From: Rhizorhabdus sp.
GTDB taxonomy: Bacteria > Pseudomonadota > Alphaproteobacteria > Sphingomonadales > Sphingomonadaceae
Assembly (NCBI GenBank): GCA_004297635.1
Contig: SCUQ01000048.1
Coordinates: 1-11,828 of the forward strand
DNA: 11,828 nucleotides
Reading direction: 5' to 3'
Shown: positions 5,122 to 11,828 of the stretch, piece by piece
Numbering within the stretch: position 1 is the first letter of the stretch
Layout of the letters: every line of letters begins with the position of its first letter
The notes under the pieces: generated by a model
Told to the model about the DNA's origin: nothing
Seen by the model: the letters and a program-made list of their open reading frames with translations, nothing else
Databases searched by the model: none
Translations under genes and position numbers: made by a program

Positions 5122-6519
5122 TCAGACGGCGGGCTGCCCGGCCCGGCGGGCCTCATCCGCGAGCACGCCCTTCTTCCAGCCGCCCTGGGCATAATAGGCC
5201 CAGGACAGGAGCAGAGTGAACAGCGAGCCGAATGGAAAGGCCCACCACAGGGCATCGAGGTGCAGCAGCGGCTGCATCCCGATCGCGAAACCCAGCCGGC
5301 AGACAACGAGGCCGATGACCATGATGATCAACGGGACGATCACCGCGCCATTGGCGCGGGCCGTGCCGAAAAACACCAGCGTCCCGCCCGAAAACAGGAA
5401 GCTCCAGCCGGCCAGCAGCTGGATATGCTCGGCAATCGGAATGGCCGGGCTGTCATGGCCCAGGAACAGCCCCAGCACAGGCCGGTCGAAAACGGTCAGC
5501 AGCGCGAGCAGCGCCCCGGTCAGCAGCAGGTTGTAGAGCAGCCCGCTGCGGGTGATCGCGCCCACCCGGTCCCAGCGCCCGGCACCGATATTCTGGGCCG
5601 CCATCGCGCTGACCGCCGCGGCGATCGCCATCGCCGGCATCTGGATATAGTTCCAGAGCTGGAAGGCGACACCATAGGCGGCGGTCGCAACCACGCCGGC
5701 ATGGTTGACCAGCCCGACCATCACAAGCGCGCTAAGGACCATCACGAACATCTGCAGACCCATCATGGTGCCGCGCGAGACGATCAGGCGCAGCAAGGCC
5801 GGCTGCGGCAGAAGGTAGCGGAACTCGGCGCCGCGCAGGCGGACCGGCAGGTCTCGCCAATAAACGACGGTCAGCATGCCGATCGCCCCGGCGATATTGG
5901 CGATCAGCGTCGCGACGGCCGAACCGGCGATGCCCATCCGGGGAAACGGCCCGATACCGGCGATCAGGAAGGGGTTCAGCCCCGCATCGATGACGATGCC
6001 GGCGATCATGAACCACAGGGGCGTCATCGCGTCGCCGATCGCGCGCAGCGACATCATCAGCAGGACGATGACTGCGCTGAACGGCAGGCTCAGCAGCATG
6101 ACCTTCAGATAGGCCGAAGCGAGCGAGCGCGCCTCGACGGGTGTGCCGAGCAGATGGAGCAGCTTGTCGGTCAGGCCGATCCCCGCAAGCATCATGACGA
6201 GGGCGATACCCAGGATCAGCCCCGCCCCCGCCCCCATCGCGCGCCGCGCGCCATCGATGTCCTTGCGGCCCATATGCTGGCCGATCAGGATCATCGCAGC
6301 CATGCCAAACCCGAACATCGCCGAGAAGACCAGGAAGATGATGTTGGTGGCATTGGCCGTCGCGGCGAGCGCCTGTTCGCCCAGGAAGCGCCCGATCCAG
6401 ATCGTGTTGATCGAGGCGTTGAGCGACTGGAGGACGTTGGCGACGAGCGTCGGTATCGCGAACAGCAGCAGCGTCTTTCCGATCGGGCCTTCGGTCAGAT
6501 CCGGACGCCCCGCCGCCAC
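5122..6519 (-). CDS. MATE-family multidrug/toxin efflux transporter
   Basis: A 465-residue inner-membrane antiporter predicted to expel organic cations, drugs or metabolites using a Na+ or H+ gradient. The length and about 12 hydrophobic segments fit the family. The N-terminal LTEGPIGKTLLLFAIPTLV, the WIGRFLGEQALAA segment and the second-half SAMAAQNIGAGRWDRV are hallmarks of the two MatE repeats. The open frame extends upstream through valS to 6717, but that part is a shadow of valS. The GTG at 6519 is chosen because it lies four bases after the valS stop, GGGA (6527-6530) stands seven bases upstream, and it gives the normal MATE N terminus (AAGRPDLTEGP). Translation is probably coupled to valS. 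The substrate is unknown. Confidence 0.9.
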   Translation of the reverse strand: MAAGRPDLTEGPIGKTLLLFAIPTLVANVLQSLNASINTIWIGRFLGEQALAATANATNIIFLVFSAMFGFGMAAMILIGQHMGRKDIDGARRAMGAGAGLILGIALVMMLAGIGLTDKLLHLLGTPVEARSLASAYLKVMLLSLPFSAVIVLLMMSLRAIGDAMTPLWFMIAGIVIDAGLNPFLIAGIGPFPRMGIAGSAVATLIANIAGAIGMLTVVYWRDLPVRLRGAEFRYLLPQPALLRLIVSRGTMMGLQMFVMVLSALVMVGLVNHAGVVATAAYGVAFQLWNYIQMPAMAIAAAVSAMAAQNIGAGRWDRVGAITRSGLLYNLLLTGALLALLTVFDRPVLGLFLGHDSPAIPIAEHIQLLAGWSFLFSGGTLVFFGTARANGAVIVPLIIMVIGLVVCRLGFAIGMQPLLHLDALWWAFPFGSLFTLLLSWAYYAQGGWKKGVLADEARRAGQPAV

Positions 6520-6523
6520 CCCG

Positions 6524-9166
6524 CTATCCCAGCCGCGCCAGCGCTGCGCCCAGCTGCTCGGCTTCCAGGCTCTTCTCCGCATGGTCGGCCCGCGCCTTCG
6601 CGATCGCCTCGGGCTTGGCCTTCTCGACGAAGGCCGGGTTGCCGAGCCGCACCGCGAGGCTGTCGCGCTCCTTCTCCGCCGCCGCGATCCCCTTGGCGAG
6701 GCGCGCGCGCTCCGCATCGAGGTCGATCACGCCTTCGAGCGGCAGCACATAGGTGGCCTCGTCGACCACCACCTGCGCTGCGCCACCCACGGGCGCCTCG
6801 CCCTCGGCGAGGTCGACGCGGGCGAGCCGGGCGATAACCACAGCGTTCGCCGCCAGCCTCTCATGTGTGAGCTCGGAAGCGCCCCGGACATGCGCCGGAA
6901 GCCGCGCACCCGGCGGGATGTTGAGCCCCGTGCGGGCCGTGCGGATCTCGCTGATCATGCGGATCAGCCAGTCGATCTCCTGCTGCGCCGCCGGATCGAT
7001 CGCGCGGGCATCGGCCATCGGCCATCTGGCGACGATGATATCGTAGGGCCGTTCGCCGAGCGCATGCCACAGCTCCTCGGTGATGAAGGGCATGAACGGG
7101 TGCAGCATGACCAATATCTGGTCGAGCACCCAGCCGGCGACGGCGCGGGTCTCGCTGGCCTGCGCCTCGTCGGCGCCCTCGCCGAGCAGCGGCTTGGTCA
7201 GCTCGATATACCAGTCGCAGAAGCTCGCCCAGGTGAAGTGGTAGATGGTGTTCGCGGCCTCGTCATAACGCAGGTCGGCGATGGCGAGGTCGAGCGCCTG
7301 CACCGTCTTCACCGTCTCCGCGATGATCCAGCGGTTGACCGCGAGCTCGGCCTTCGGCGCCTCGATCGAGGTCGATGCGCCGATGCCGTTGCCCTGCGCG
7401 AAGCGCGCGGCATTCCACAGCTTCGTCGCGAAGTTGCGATAGCCCTCGACCCGCTTCTCATCGAGCTTGATGTCGCGGCCCTGGCTCTCCATCGCGGTCA
7501 GCGTGAAGCGCAGCGCGTCGGCACCATATTTGTCGATCAGGCCGAGCGGATCGACGGTGTTGCCCTTCGACTTCGACATCTTCGAGCCGTCCGCCGCGCG
7601 GACCAGCCCGTGCAGGTAGAGCGTCTTGAACGGTACCTCACCCATGAAATGGATGCCCTGCATGATCATGCGCGCATCCCAGAAGAACAGGATGTCGAAG
7701 CCGGAGATCAGCACGTCGTTGGGATAGTGGCGATCGAGCGTGACGTTCTTGTCGGGCCACCCCAGCGTGCCGAACGGCCACAGCGCGGACGAGAACCAGG
7801 TATCGAGCACGTCGGGATCGCGGGTCAGCTTCCTGTTGCCGGCCAGCGCCTGCGCGCCCGCCTCATCCTCGGCGACATAGACCTCGCCGTCCTCGTCGAA
7901 CCAGGCCGGGATCTGGTGCCCCCACCACAGCTGGCGCGAGACGCACCAGGGCTGGATATTCTCCAGCCAGTTATAATAGGTCTTGGTCCAGCTTTCCGGC
8001 ACCACCTTGATCGCGCCCGATCGCACCGCCTCGATCGCCGGCTTCGCCAGCGTCTCGGCATCGACATACCATTGGTCGGTCAGCCATGGCTCGATCACCA
8101 CGCCCGAACGGTCGCCATAGGGGGTCTGGATGACCCGGTCCTCGATCTTCTCGAGCAGCCCGGCGGCCTCGATCGCCTCGACCACCTTCTTCCGCGCCTC
8201 GAACCGGTCGAGGCCGAGATAGTCGGCGGGGATCAGCCCGTCCGACGTCTGGATCAGCTTCGCCTCGGCATCGAGCATGTTGAGCATCTCGCCGGCCTTG
8301 AAGCCGGCGCGCTTGCCCACCTCGAAATCGTTGAAGTCGTGACCCGGCGTGATCTTCACCGCGCCCGACCCCAGCTCGGGATCGGCATGCTCGTCGGCGA
8401 CGATCGGAATCAGCCGGCCGGTGATCGGCAGCTTCACCTGCTTGCCGATCAGCGCGCGATAGCGGTCATCCTCCGGATTCACCGCGACCGCCATGTCGGC
8501 GAGCATCGTCTCCGGCCGCGTCGTCGCGACCGAGATCGCGCCCGAGCCATCGGCGAGCGGATAGGAGAAATGCCAGAACTTGCCCTGTATCTCGCGGGTC
8601 TCGACTTCAAGGTCGGAGATCGCGGTCTTGAGGCCCGGGTCCCAGTTCACCAGACGCTTGTCGCGGTAGAGCAGCTTCTGGTTGTAGAGGTCGACGAACA
8701 CCTTCAGGACGGCCTTCGAAAAGCCCTCGTCCATCGTGAAGCGCTCATTCGCCCAGTCGCACGACGCGCCCAGCCGACGGAGCTGGCGGGTGATCGTGCC
8801 GCCGCTCTCTTCCTTCCACGCCCAGACCTTCTCGACGAACTGGTCGCGGGTGAAATCGGTGCGCTTGCTGCCGGCGGCGTTGAGCTGCCGCTCGACCACC
8901 ATCTGCGTCGCGATGCCGGCATGGTCGGTACCGACCACCCACAGCGCGTCCTTGCCCTTCAGCCGGGCATGGCGGATCAGCACGTCCTGCAGCGTGTCGT
9001 CGAGCGCATGGCCGATGTGCAGGCTGCCGGTGACGTTGGGCGGCGGGATGACGATCGTATAGGGTTCGGCGTCGGGGCGCTCGGGACGGAACAGCCCCTG
9101 CTCTTCCCAATAGGCATACCAGCGCGCTTCGATCGCGGCGGGGTCGAACGTCTTGTCTATCGTCAT
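6524..9166 (-). CDS. valS: Valyl-tRNA synthetase
   Basis: An 880-residue class I aminoacyl-tRNA synthetase that charges tRNA-Val with valine and edits misactivated threonine in the cytoplasm. Seen in order: [15 protein letters not shown] with the HIGH signature at residues 50-53, [10 protein letters not shown], the inserted CP1 editing domain (very roughly 190-350), WWGHQIPAW near 413-421, [35 protein letters not shown] with KMSKS at 529-533, an anticodon-binding helical domain, and a C-terminal arginine/alanine-rich coiled coil (about 815-880) typical of ValRS. The ATG at 9166 gives [17 protein letters not shown], the normal start; the open frame runs back into the LysR gene but without ValS similarity. 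No strong Shine-Dalgarno is seen; a 7-bp stem-loop lies just upstream. The exporter gene follows after four bases. Confidence 0.97.
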   Translation of the reverse strand: MTIDKTFDPAAIEARWYAYWEEQGLFRPERPDAEPYTIVIPPPNVTGSLHIGHALDDTLQDVLIRHARLKGKDALWVVGTDHAGIATQMVVERQLNAAGSKRTDFTRDQFVEKVWAWKEESGGTITRQLRRLGASCDWANERFTMDEGFSKAVLKVFVDLYNQKLLYRDKRLVNWDPGLKTAISDLEVETREIQGKFWHFSYPLADGSGAISVATTRPETMLADMAVAVNPEDDRYRALIGKQVKLPITGRLIPIVADEHADPELGSGAVKITPGHDFNDFEVGKRAGFKAGEMLNMLDAEAKLIQTSDGLIPADYLGLDRFEARKKVVEAIEAAGLLEKIEDRVIQTPYGDRSGVVIEPWLTDQWYVDAETLAKPAIEAVRSGAIKVVPESWTKTYYNWLENIQPWCVSRQLWWGHQIPAWFDEDGEVYVAEDEAGAQALAGNRKLTRDPDVLDTWFSSALWPFGTLGWPDKNVTLDRHYPNDVLISGFDILFFWDARMIMQGIHFMGEVPFKTLYLHGLVRAADGSKMSKSKGNTVDPLGLIDKYGADALRFTLTAMESQGRDIKLDEKRVEGYRNFATKLWNAARFAQGNGIGASTSIEAPKAELAVNRWIIAETVKTVQALDLAIADLRYDEAANTIYHFTWASFCDWYIELTKPLLGEGADEAQASETRAVAGWVLDQILVMLHPFMPFITEELWHALGERPYDIIVARWPMADARAIDPAAQQEIDWLIRMISEIRTARTGLNIPPGARLPAHVRGASELTHERLAANAVVIARLARVDLAEGEAPVGGAAQVVVDEATYVLPLEGVIDLDAERARLAKGIAAAEKERDSLAVRLGNPAFVEKAKPEAIAKARADHAEKSLEAEQLGAALARLG

Positions 9167-9174
9167 GATGGGGC

Positions 9175-9195
9175 CGGCTTTACGGTCCAAAGCCG
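9175..9195 (-). other. Stem-loop in the valS leader
   Basis: CGGCTTT and AAAGCCG form a perfect seven-base stem with a seven-base loop, ending eight bases before the valS ATG at 9166. There is no run of T after it on the minus strand, so it is a poor terminator for the LysR gene. It may affect ribosome access to valS. Confidence 0.35.
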
Positions 9196-9230
9196 ATTGC
9201 CGCAATGGCCCGATCGCCGGGGACTCCGCG

Positions 9231-10016
9231 CTAGATAGCGGTGAGTGTGGCGACCAGCGCCTTGACCTTCTTCTGGCGCCATTGCGGGGTCGGCGCGACC
9301 AGCCAATAGGCCCGGGGCGACGGCAGCGGATCGCCATGCGCACGCACCCGCCCTTCGGCGATGTCGCGTTCGACCAGCAGCGCCGGCACATGCGCGGTGC
9401 CGAAGCCGGCCGCCGCGGCATCGATGGCGAGGCCGGCATCGGCGACCATCAGCGCGGCATCCTTGTCTTCGATCGGCGCGCCCGGCCAGCCGATCGGCGC
9501 GCCATCGGCCAGCCCGACGGTGACGATCGCGCCATCGGCCAGGCGGATGCCCTCATGCTCGCCCGGCCCCTCGGCATAGCAGATGGCGAGGTCGAGATTG
9601 GCCTGGGTGAAATCCAGCCCCTCGTCCGACGACAGCAGCACGAAGCGCAGCTCGGGATCGGTGCGGCCGAAATCGGCGAGACGCGGCGCCAGCCATTTGG
9701 CGGTGAAATCGCGCGGCGCGGCGATGGTGAGCGTCTTCGACGACTGGCCGGCCTGCATCGCGCGGACCGCTTCCTCGAACTGGAGGAAGCCGGCACGCAG
9801 CGCGTCCAGCCCCGCCTCGCCCTCGGGCGTCAGTTCCAGCCCCTTGGCGGTGCGGCGGAACAGGACGACGCCCAGCGTATCCTCCAGCGCGCGGATCTGC
9901 TGGCCGACCGCCGCCGGCGTCACCGCCAGCTCGTCGGCCGCGCGGGTGAAGGACAGGTGCCGCGCCGCCGCGTCGAGCACGCGCAGACCGTTGAGCGGCA
10001 GATGGGTTCTTTTCAT
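9231..10016 (-). CDS. LysR-family transcriptional regulator, GcvA-like, short
   Basis: A 261-residue DNA-binding regulator. The N terminus has the LysR winged helix-turn-helix at about residues 5-64: [38 protein letters not shown] followed by [16 protein letters not shown]. This wording is typical of the GcvA subgroup. A substrate-binding-like effector domain follows ([29 protein letters not shown]). It is about 30-40 residues shorter than most LysR proteins. ATG 10016 has GGAG only three bases upstream (10020-10023); a GTG at 10025 in the same frame is the alternative. The Shine-Dalgarno lies inside a small hairpin. LysR genes are usually next to a divergent target, but here both neighbours, apaG and valS, read the same way, so the target and inducer are not evident. 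Confidence 0.9.
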   Translation of the reverse strand: MKRTHLPLNGLRVLDAAARHLSFTRAADELAVTPAAVGQQIRALEDTLGVVLFRRTAKGLELTPEGEAGLDALRAGFLQFEEAVRAMQAGQSSKTLTIAAPRDFTAKWLAPRLADFGRTDPELRFVLLSSDEGLDFTQANLDLAICYAEGPGEHEGIRLADGAIVTVGLADGAPIGWPGAPIEDKDAALMVADAGLAIDAAAAGFGTAHVPALLVERDIAEGRVRAHGDPLPSPRAYWLVAPTPQWRQKKVKALVATLTAI

Positions 10017-10019
10017 AGT

Positions 10020-10035
10020 CTCCACTCACGTGGAG
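10020..10035 (-). promoter_or_regulatory. Hairpin enclosing the LysR gene ribosome-binding site
   Basis: CTCCAC (10020-10025) and GTGGAG (10030-10035) are perfect complements around a four-base loop. The GGAG used as ribosome-binding site for the ATG at 10016 is the 3' arm of this stem on the minus strand. The element could mask the site in mRNA or be a dyad operator for autoregulation. Confidence 0.4.
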
Positions 10036-10053
10036 GCGCGGGCCGGCACCGCC

Positions 10054-10072
10054 GTTTCAGCTTTGCTGAAAC
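10054..10072 (-). terminator. Possible weak terminator or stem-loop after apaG
   Basis: GTTTCAGC and GCTGAAAC form a perfect eight-base stem with a three-base loop, starting five bases after the apaG stop codon. No T-run follows on the minus strand, so it is not a standard intrinsic terminator. It may protect the apaG 3' end or give partial termination before the LysR gene. Confidence 0.35.
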
Positions 10073-10077
10073 ACACA

Positions 10078-10476
10078 TCACAAAGCCACCGCCGGGCCGA
10101 TCAGCGGGAAGCGCGGGATCGCCGCTTCGAAGGTCGATCCGTCCTCGGCGACCATATGATAGCTGCCCTCCATCGATCCGGTCGCCGTCTGCAGCGGGCA
10201 GCCCGAGACATAGTCATAGGATTTGCCCGGCTCGATCACCGGCTGTTCGCCGACCACGCCCTCGCCGCGCACGTCATGCTTCACGCCGCGCCCGTCGGTG
10301 ATCAGCCAGTGGCGGGTGAGCAGCTGCACCGCCTGATGCCCCTCATTCTCGATGCGGATATGATAGGACCAGAACCAGCGGCCGCGCCCCGGCTCCGACT
10401 GTTCGGGCATGAACGACACCGCGACCCGCACCACGACGCCGCGGGTCTGGGCGACATGCGGGAAGAGCGCCTTCAT
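10078..10476 (-). CDS. apaG: ApaG protein
   Basis: A 132-residue single-domain protein of the ApaG family, an immunoglobulin-like beta-sandwich also found at the end of some F-box proteins. In enterobacteria it is linked to cobalt/magnesium resistance, but its biochemical role is unsettled. Seen: RVAVSFMPEQSEP, FWSYHIRIENEG (residues about 35-46), LTRHWLITDG, the glycine-rich GEGVVGEQPVIEPG (71-84) and GSMEGSYHMV (100-109), all typical. The length is normal. The ATG at 10474-10476 lies two bases after the metZ stop, with no independent ribosome-binding site, so its translation is probably coupled to metZ. Confidence 0.95.
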   Translation of the reverse strand: MKALFPHVAQTRGVVVRVAVSFMPEQSEPGRGRWFWSYHIRIENEGHQAVQLLTRHWLITDGRGVKHDVRGEGVVGEQPVIEPGKSYDYVSGCPLQTATGSMEGSYHMVAEDGSTFEAAIPRFPLIGPAVAL

Positions 10477-10478
10477 GA

Positions 10479-11690
10479 TCACAGGCCGACGGCCTTCAGC
10501 GCGCGATCGAAATCGTCGATCAGGTCGAGCGGGTCTTCCAGGCCGATGCTCAGCCGCAACATGCCCTCCTCGATTCCCATGTCCGCGCGCACCTCCGGCG
10601 TCAGCCCGGCATGGGTGGTGGAGGCCGGATGCGTCATCAGCGACCGGGAATCGCCGAGATTGTTCGAAATGTCGACCAGCTGCAGCGCATCGAGCAGGCC
10701 ATGCGCCTGTTCGCGCCCGCCATCGAGATAGAGCGCGACGACGGTGCCGCCGCCATCCGGCATCTGCTTGCATGCCAGATCATGCTGCGGATGGCTGGGC
10801 AGCGCCGGATAGAGCGCGCGCGGCACCCGCCCATCGAGGAAACGGGCGACCTGCAGCGCATTCTCGCTCTGCCGCTTCACGCGCAGGTCCAGCGTCTCCA
10901 GCCCCTTCAGCACCACCCAGGCGTTGAACGCCGACAGGGTCGGCCCGGTATTGCGGGTGAAGGACAGCAGGGTGTTGTTGATGAATTCGTCGGTGCCGCA
11001 CACCGCGCCGGCCAGCACGCGGCCCTGCCCGTCCATCATCTTGGTCGCCGAATAGGCGACGATATCCGCGCCATAGTCCATCGGCCGCTGCAGCGCCGGG
11101 GTGGCGAAGGCGTTGTCGACCAGGGTGAGCAGGCCCGCTTCCTTGGCGATACCGCACACCGCCGCGAGATCGACGATGTCGAGCGTGGGATTGGCCGGGG
11201 TCTCGAAGAAGAACAGCTTCGTATTGGGCCGGATCGCCTTCTTCCACGCATCATTGTCGCGGCCGTCGACGACGGTCGATTCGATCCCGAAGCGCGGCAG
11301 CAGGGTATCGACCAGCCAGCGGCACGATCCGAAGGCGGCCTTCGCCGCGACGATATGATCGCCCATCGACAGCTGGCACAGCAGCGCCGCGGTCATCGCC
11401 GCCATGCCGGTGGCCATGCAGCGCGTCGCCTCAGCCCCCTCCATCAGCGAGATGCGCTCCTCCAGCATCTCGACGGTGGGGTTCTGCAGGCGCGAATAGG
11501 TCATCCCCTTCTGCTCGCCGGCGAAGCGCGCGGCGGCATCGCCCGCGCAATCATAGGCATAGCCCGATGTGAGGAAGATCGCCTCGCTCGTCTCGCCATA
11601 ATGCGAACGCGCGGTGCCGCCGCGGACCGCCTGGGTGGCGGGCCGCCAGGTGGAGGTGATGCTGCGATCCTGGCCGGTCAGTTTCTTCAT
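10479..11690 (-). CDS. metZ: O-succinylhomoserine sulfhydrylase
   Basis: A 403-residue PLP-dependent enzyme of the Cys/Met metabolism family. It makes homocysteine directly from O-succinylhomoserine and sulfide, the direct-sulfhydrylation route to methionine, in the cytoplasm. Seen: YSRLQNPT (residues 65-72), ATGMAAMTAALL, FFETPANPTLDIVDL, VDNAFATP (191-198), and the PLP-binding YSATKMMDGQGR with Lys217, plus the C-terminal RLSIGLEDPLDLIDD. MetZ, cystathionine gamma-synthase and O-acetylhomoserine sulfhydrylase are close relatives; the TRSHYGETSEAIFLTSGY start and the apaG partner favour MetZ. The start MKKLTGQD fits the family. Its frame stays open back to the window edge, but those 46 codons do not look like MetZ. 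No SAM riboswitch was recognised upstream. Confidence 0.93.
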   Translation of the reverse strand: MKKLTGQDRSITSTWRPATQAVRGGTARSHYGETSEAIFLTSGYAYDCAGDAAARFAGEQKGMTYSRLQNPTVEMLEERISLMEGAEATRCMATGMAAMTAALLCQLSMGDHIVAAKAAFGSCRWLVDTLLPRFGIESTVVDGRDNDAWKKAIRPNTKLFFFETPANPTLDIVDLAAVCGIAKEAGLLTLVDNAFATPALQRPMDYGADIVAYSATKMMDGQGRVLAGAVCGTDEFINNTLLSFTRNTGPTLSAFNAWVVLKGLETLDLRVKRQSENALQVARFLDGRVPRALYPALPSHPQHDLACKQMPDGGGTVVALYLDGGREQAHGLLDALQLVDISNNLGDSRSLMTHPASTTHAGLTPEVRADMGIEEGMLRLSIGLEDPLDLIDDFDRALKAVGL

Positions 11691-11828
11691 GCGGATGCTT
11701 TGCCGTCCCCGCCGAGTCCCGTCAATGTCGCGGGGCGCCCGGTCGCGACGGGCCGGCAGCGGCGGGGTGGCGCGGAGGGCGACGGAAAGGGTGGGACGAG
11801 AGGCCGCCAGTTGCGAACCGCTCGCATA
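11691..11828. other. Upstream region of metZ at the window edge
   Basis: This 138-base GC-rich stretch should contain the metZ promoter. A TTGACG stands on the minus strand at 11720-11725, but the sequence 17 bases after it is a poor -10 box. I found no clear riboswitch fold or complete gene. Short frames are open on both strands to the edge, as expected in such GC-rich DNA, and none is recognisable. Confidence 0.4.

Noticed and set aside
5260..6837. 525-codon open frame on the plus strand
   Set aside because: Antisense to the MATE exporter; composition is Gln/Asp/Arg/His-rich low-complexity with no recognisable motif.
6143..9238. 1031-codon open frame on the plus strand
   Set aside because: It lies antisense to valS, whose HIGH and KMSKS motifs and full length are unambiguous. 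The antisense product is rich in Arg, Asp, His and Leu with no family pattern, typical of shadow frames in high-GC DNA.
9153..10301. 382-codon open frame on the plus strand
   Set aside because: Antisense to the LysR and apaG genes, both of which are recognisable on the minus strand.
11697..11725. Possible -35/-10 promoter for metZ (TTGACG at 11720-11725)
   Set aside because: The matching -10 position reads CAAAGC, a poor fit, and would leave almost no leader before the ATG.
11691..11828. SAM-II type riboswitch upstream of metZ
   Set aside because: Such elements occur before methionine genes in alphaproteobacteria, so I looked for one, but the expected core and pseudoknot pairing were not recognised in this short stretch.

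Overview
The window is high-GC, dense DNA of alphaproteobacterial type, most likely a sphingomonad (Sphingomonadales). This rests on the gene set (metZ next to apaG, a metal-variant hemB of the non-cysteine type, valS next to a MATE transporter) and on the style of the proteins; no rRNA or marker search was possible. I see no mobile element, CRISPR array, tRNA or rRNA. Ten protein genes are supported, plus one doubtful small ORF.

Layout. The left edge holds the first 286 codons of hemB (minus strand, running off the window). A 578-base gap (859-1436) follows. It is visibly more AT-rich than the rest and carries a repeated dyad motif and a possible 56-codon ORF with a Shine-Dalgarno sequence but an ATA where the start should be. 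From 1437 to 5118 five genes read rightward: a secreted chymotrypsin-fold (S1/V8-like) serine protease, a PilZ-domain protein, a diacylglycerol-kinase-family lipid kinase, a ParA-type ATPase with a TTG start, and a small protein ending in a ribbon-helix-helix domain. The ParA gene and the small gene overlap through the ribosome-binding site and form a two-gene cassette.

From 5122 to 11690 everything reads leftward. In transcription order: metZ (O-succinylhomoserine sulfhydrylase), apaG, a short GcvA-like LysR regulator, valS (valyl-tRNA synthetase) and a MATE-family exporter. metZ-apaG and valS-MATE are packed closely enough to suggest translational coupling. The rightward and leftward blocks converge with only three bases between stop codons.

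How the genes fit together. hemB (tetrapyrrole synthesis), metZ (methionine synthesis) and valS are housekeeping genes. PilZ beside a lipid kinase suggests, by inference only, a cyclic-di-GMP or envelope-lipid theme. The least explained part is the ParA/RHH cassette, which looks like a chromosomal type Ib-style partition or cargo-positioning pair. It has a near-repeated element just upstream where such systems often keep their site. Most other long open frames (for example a 1031-codon frame opposite valS) are antisense shadows of high-GC genes and are left out.
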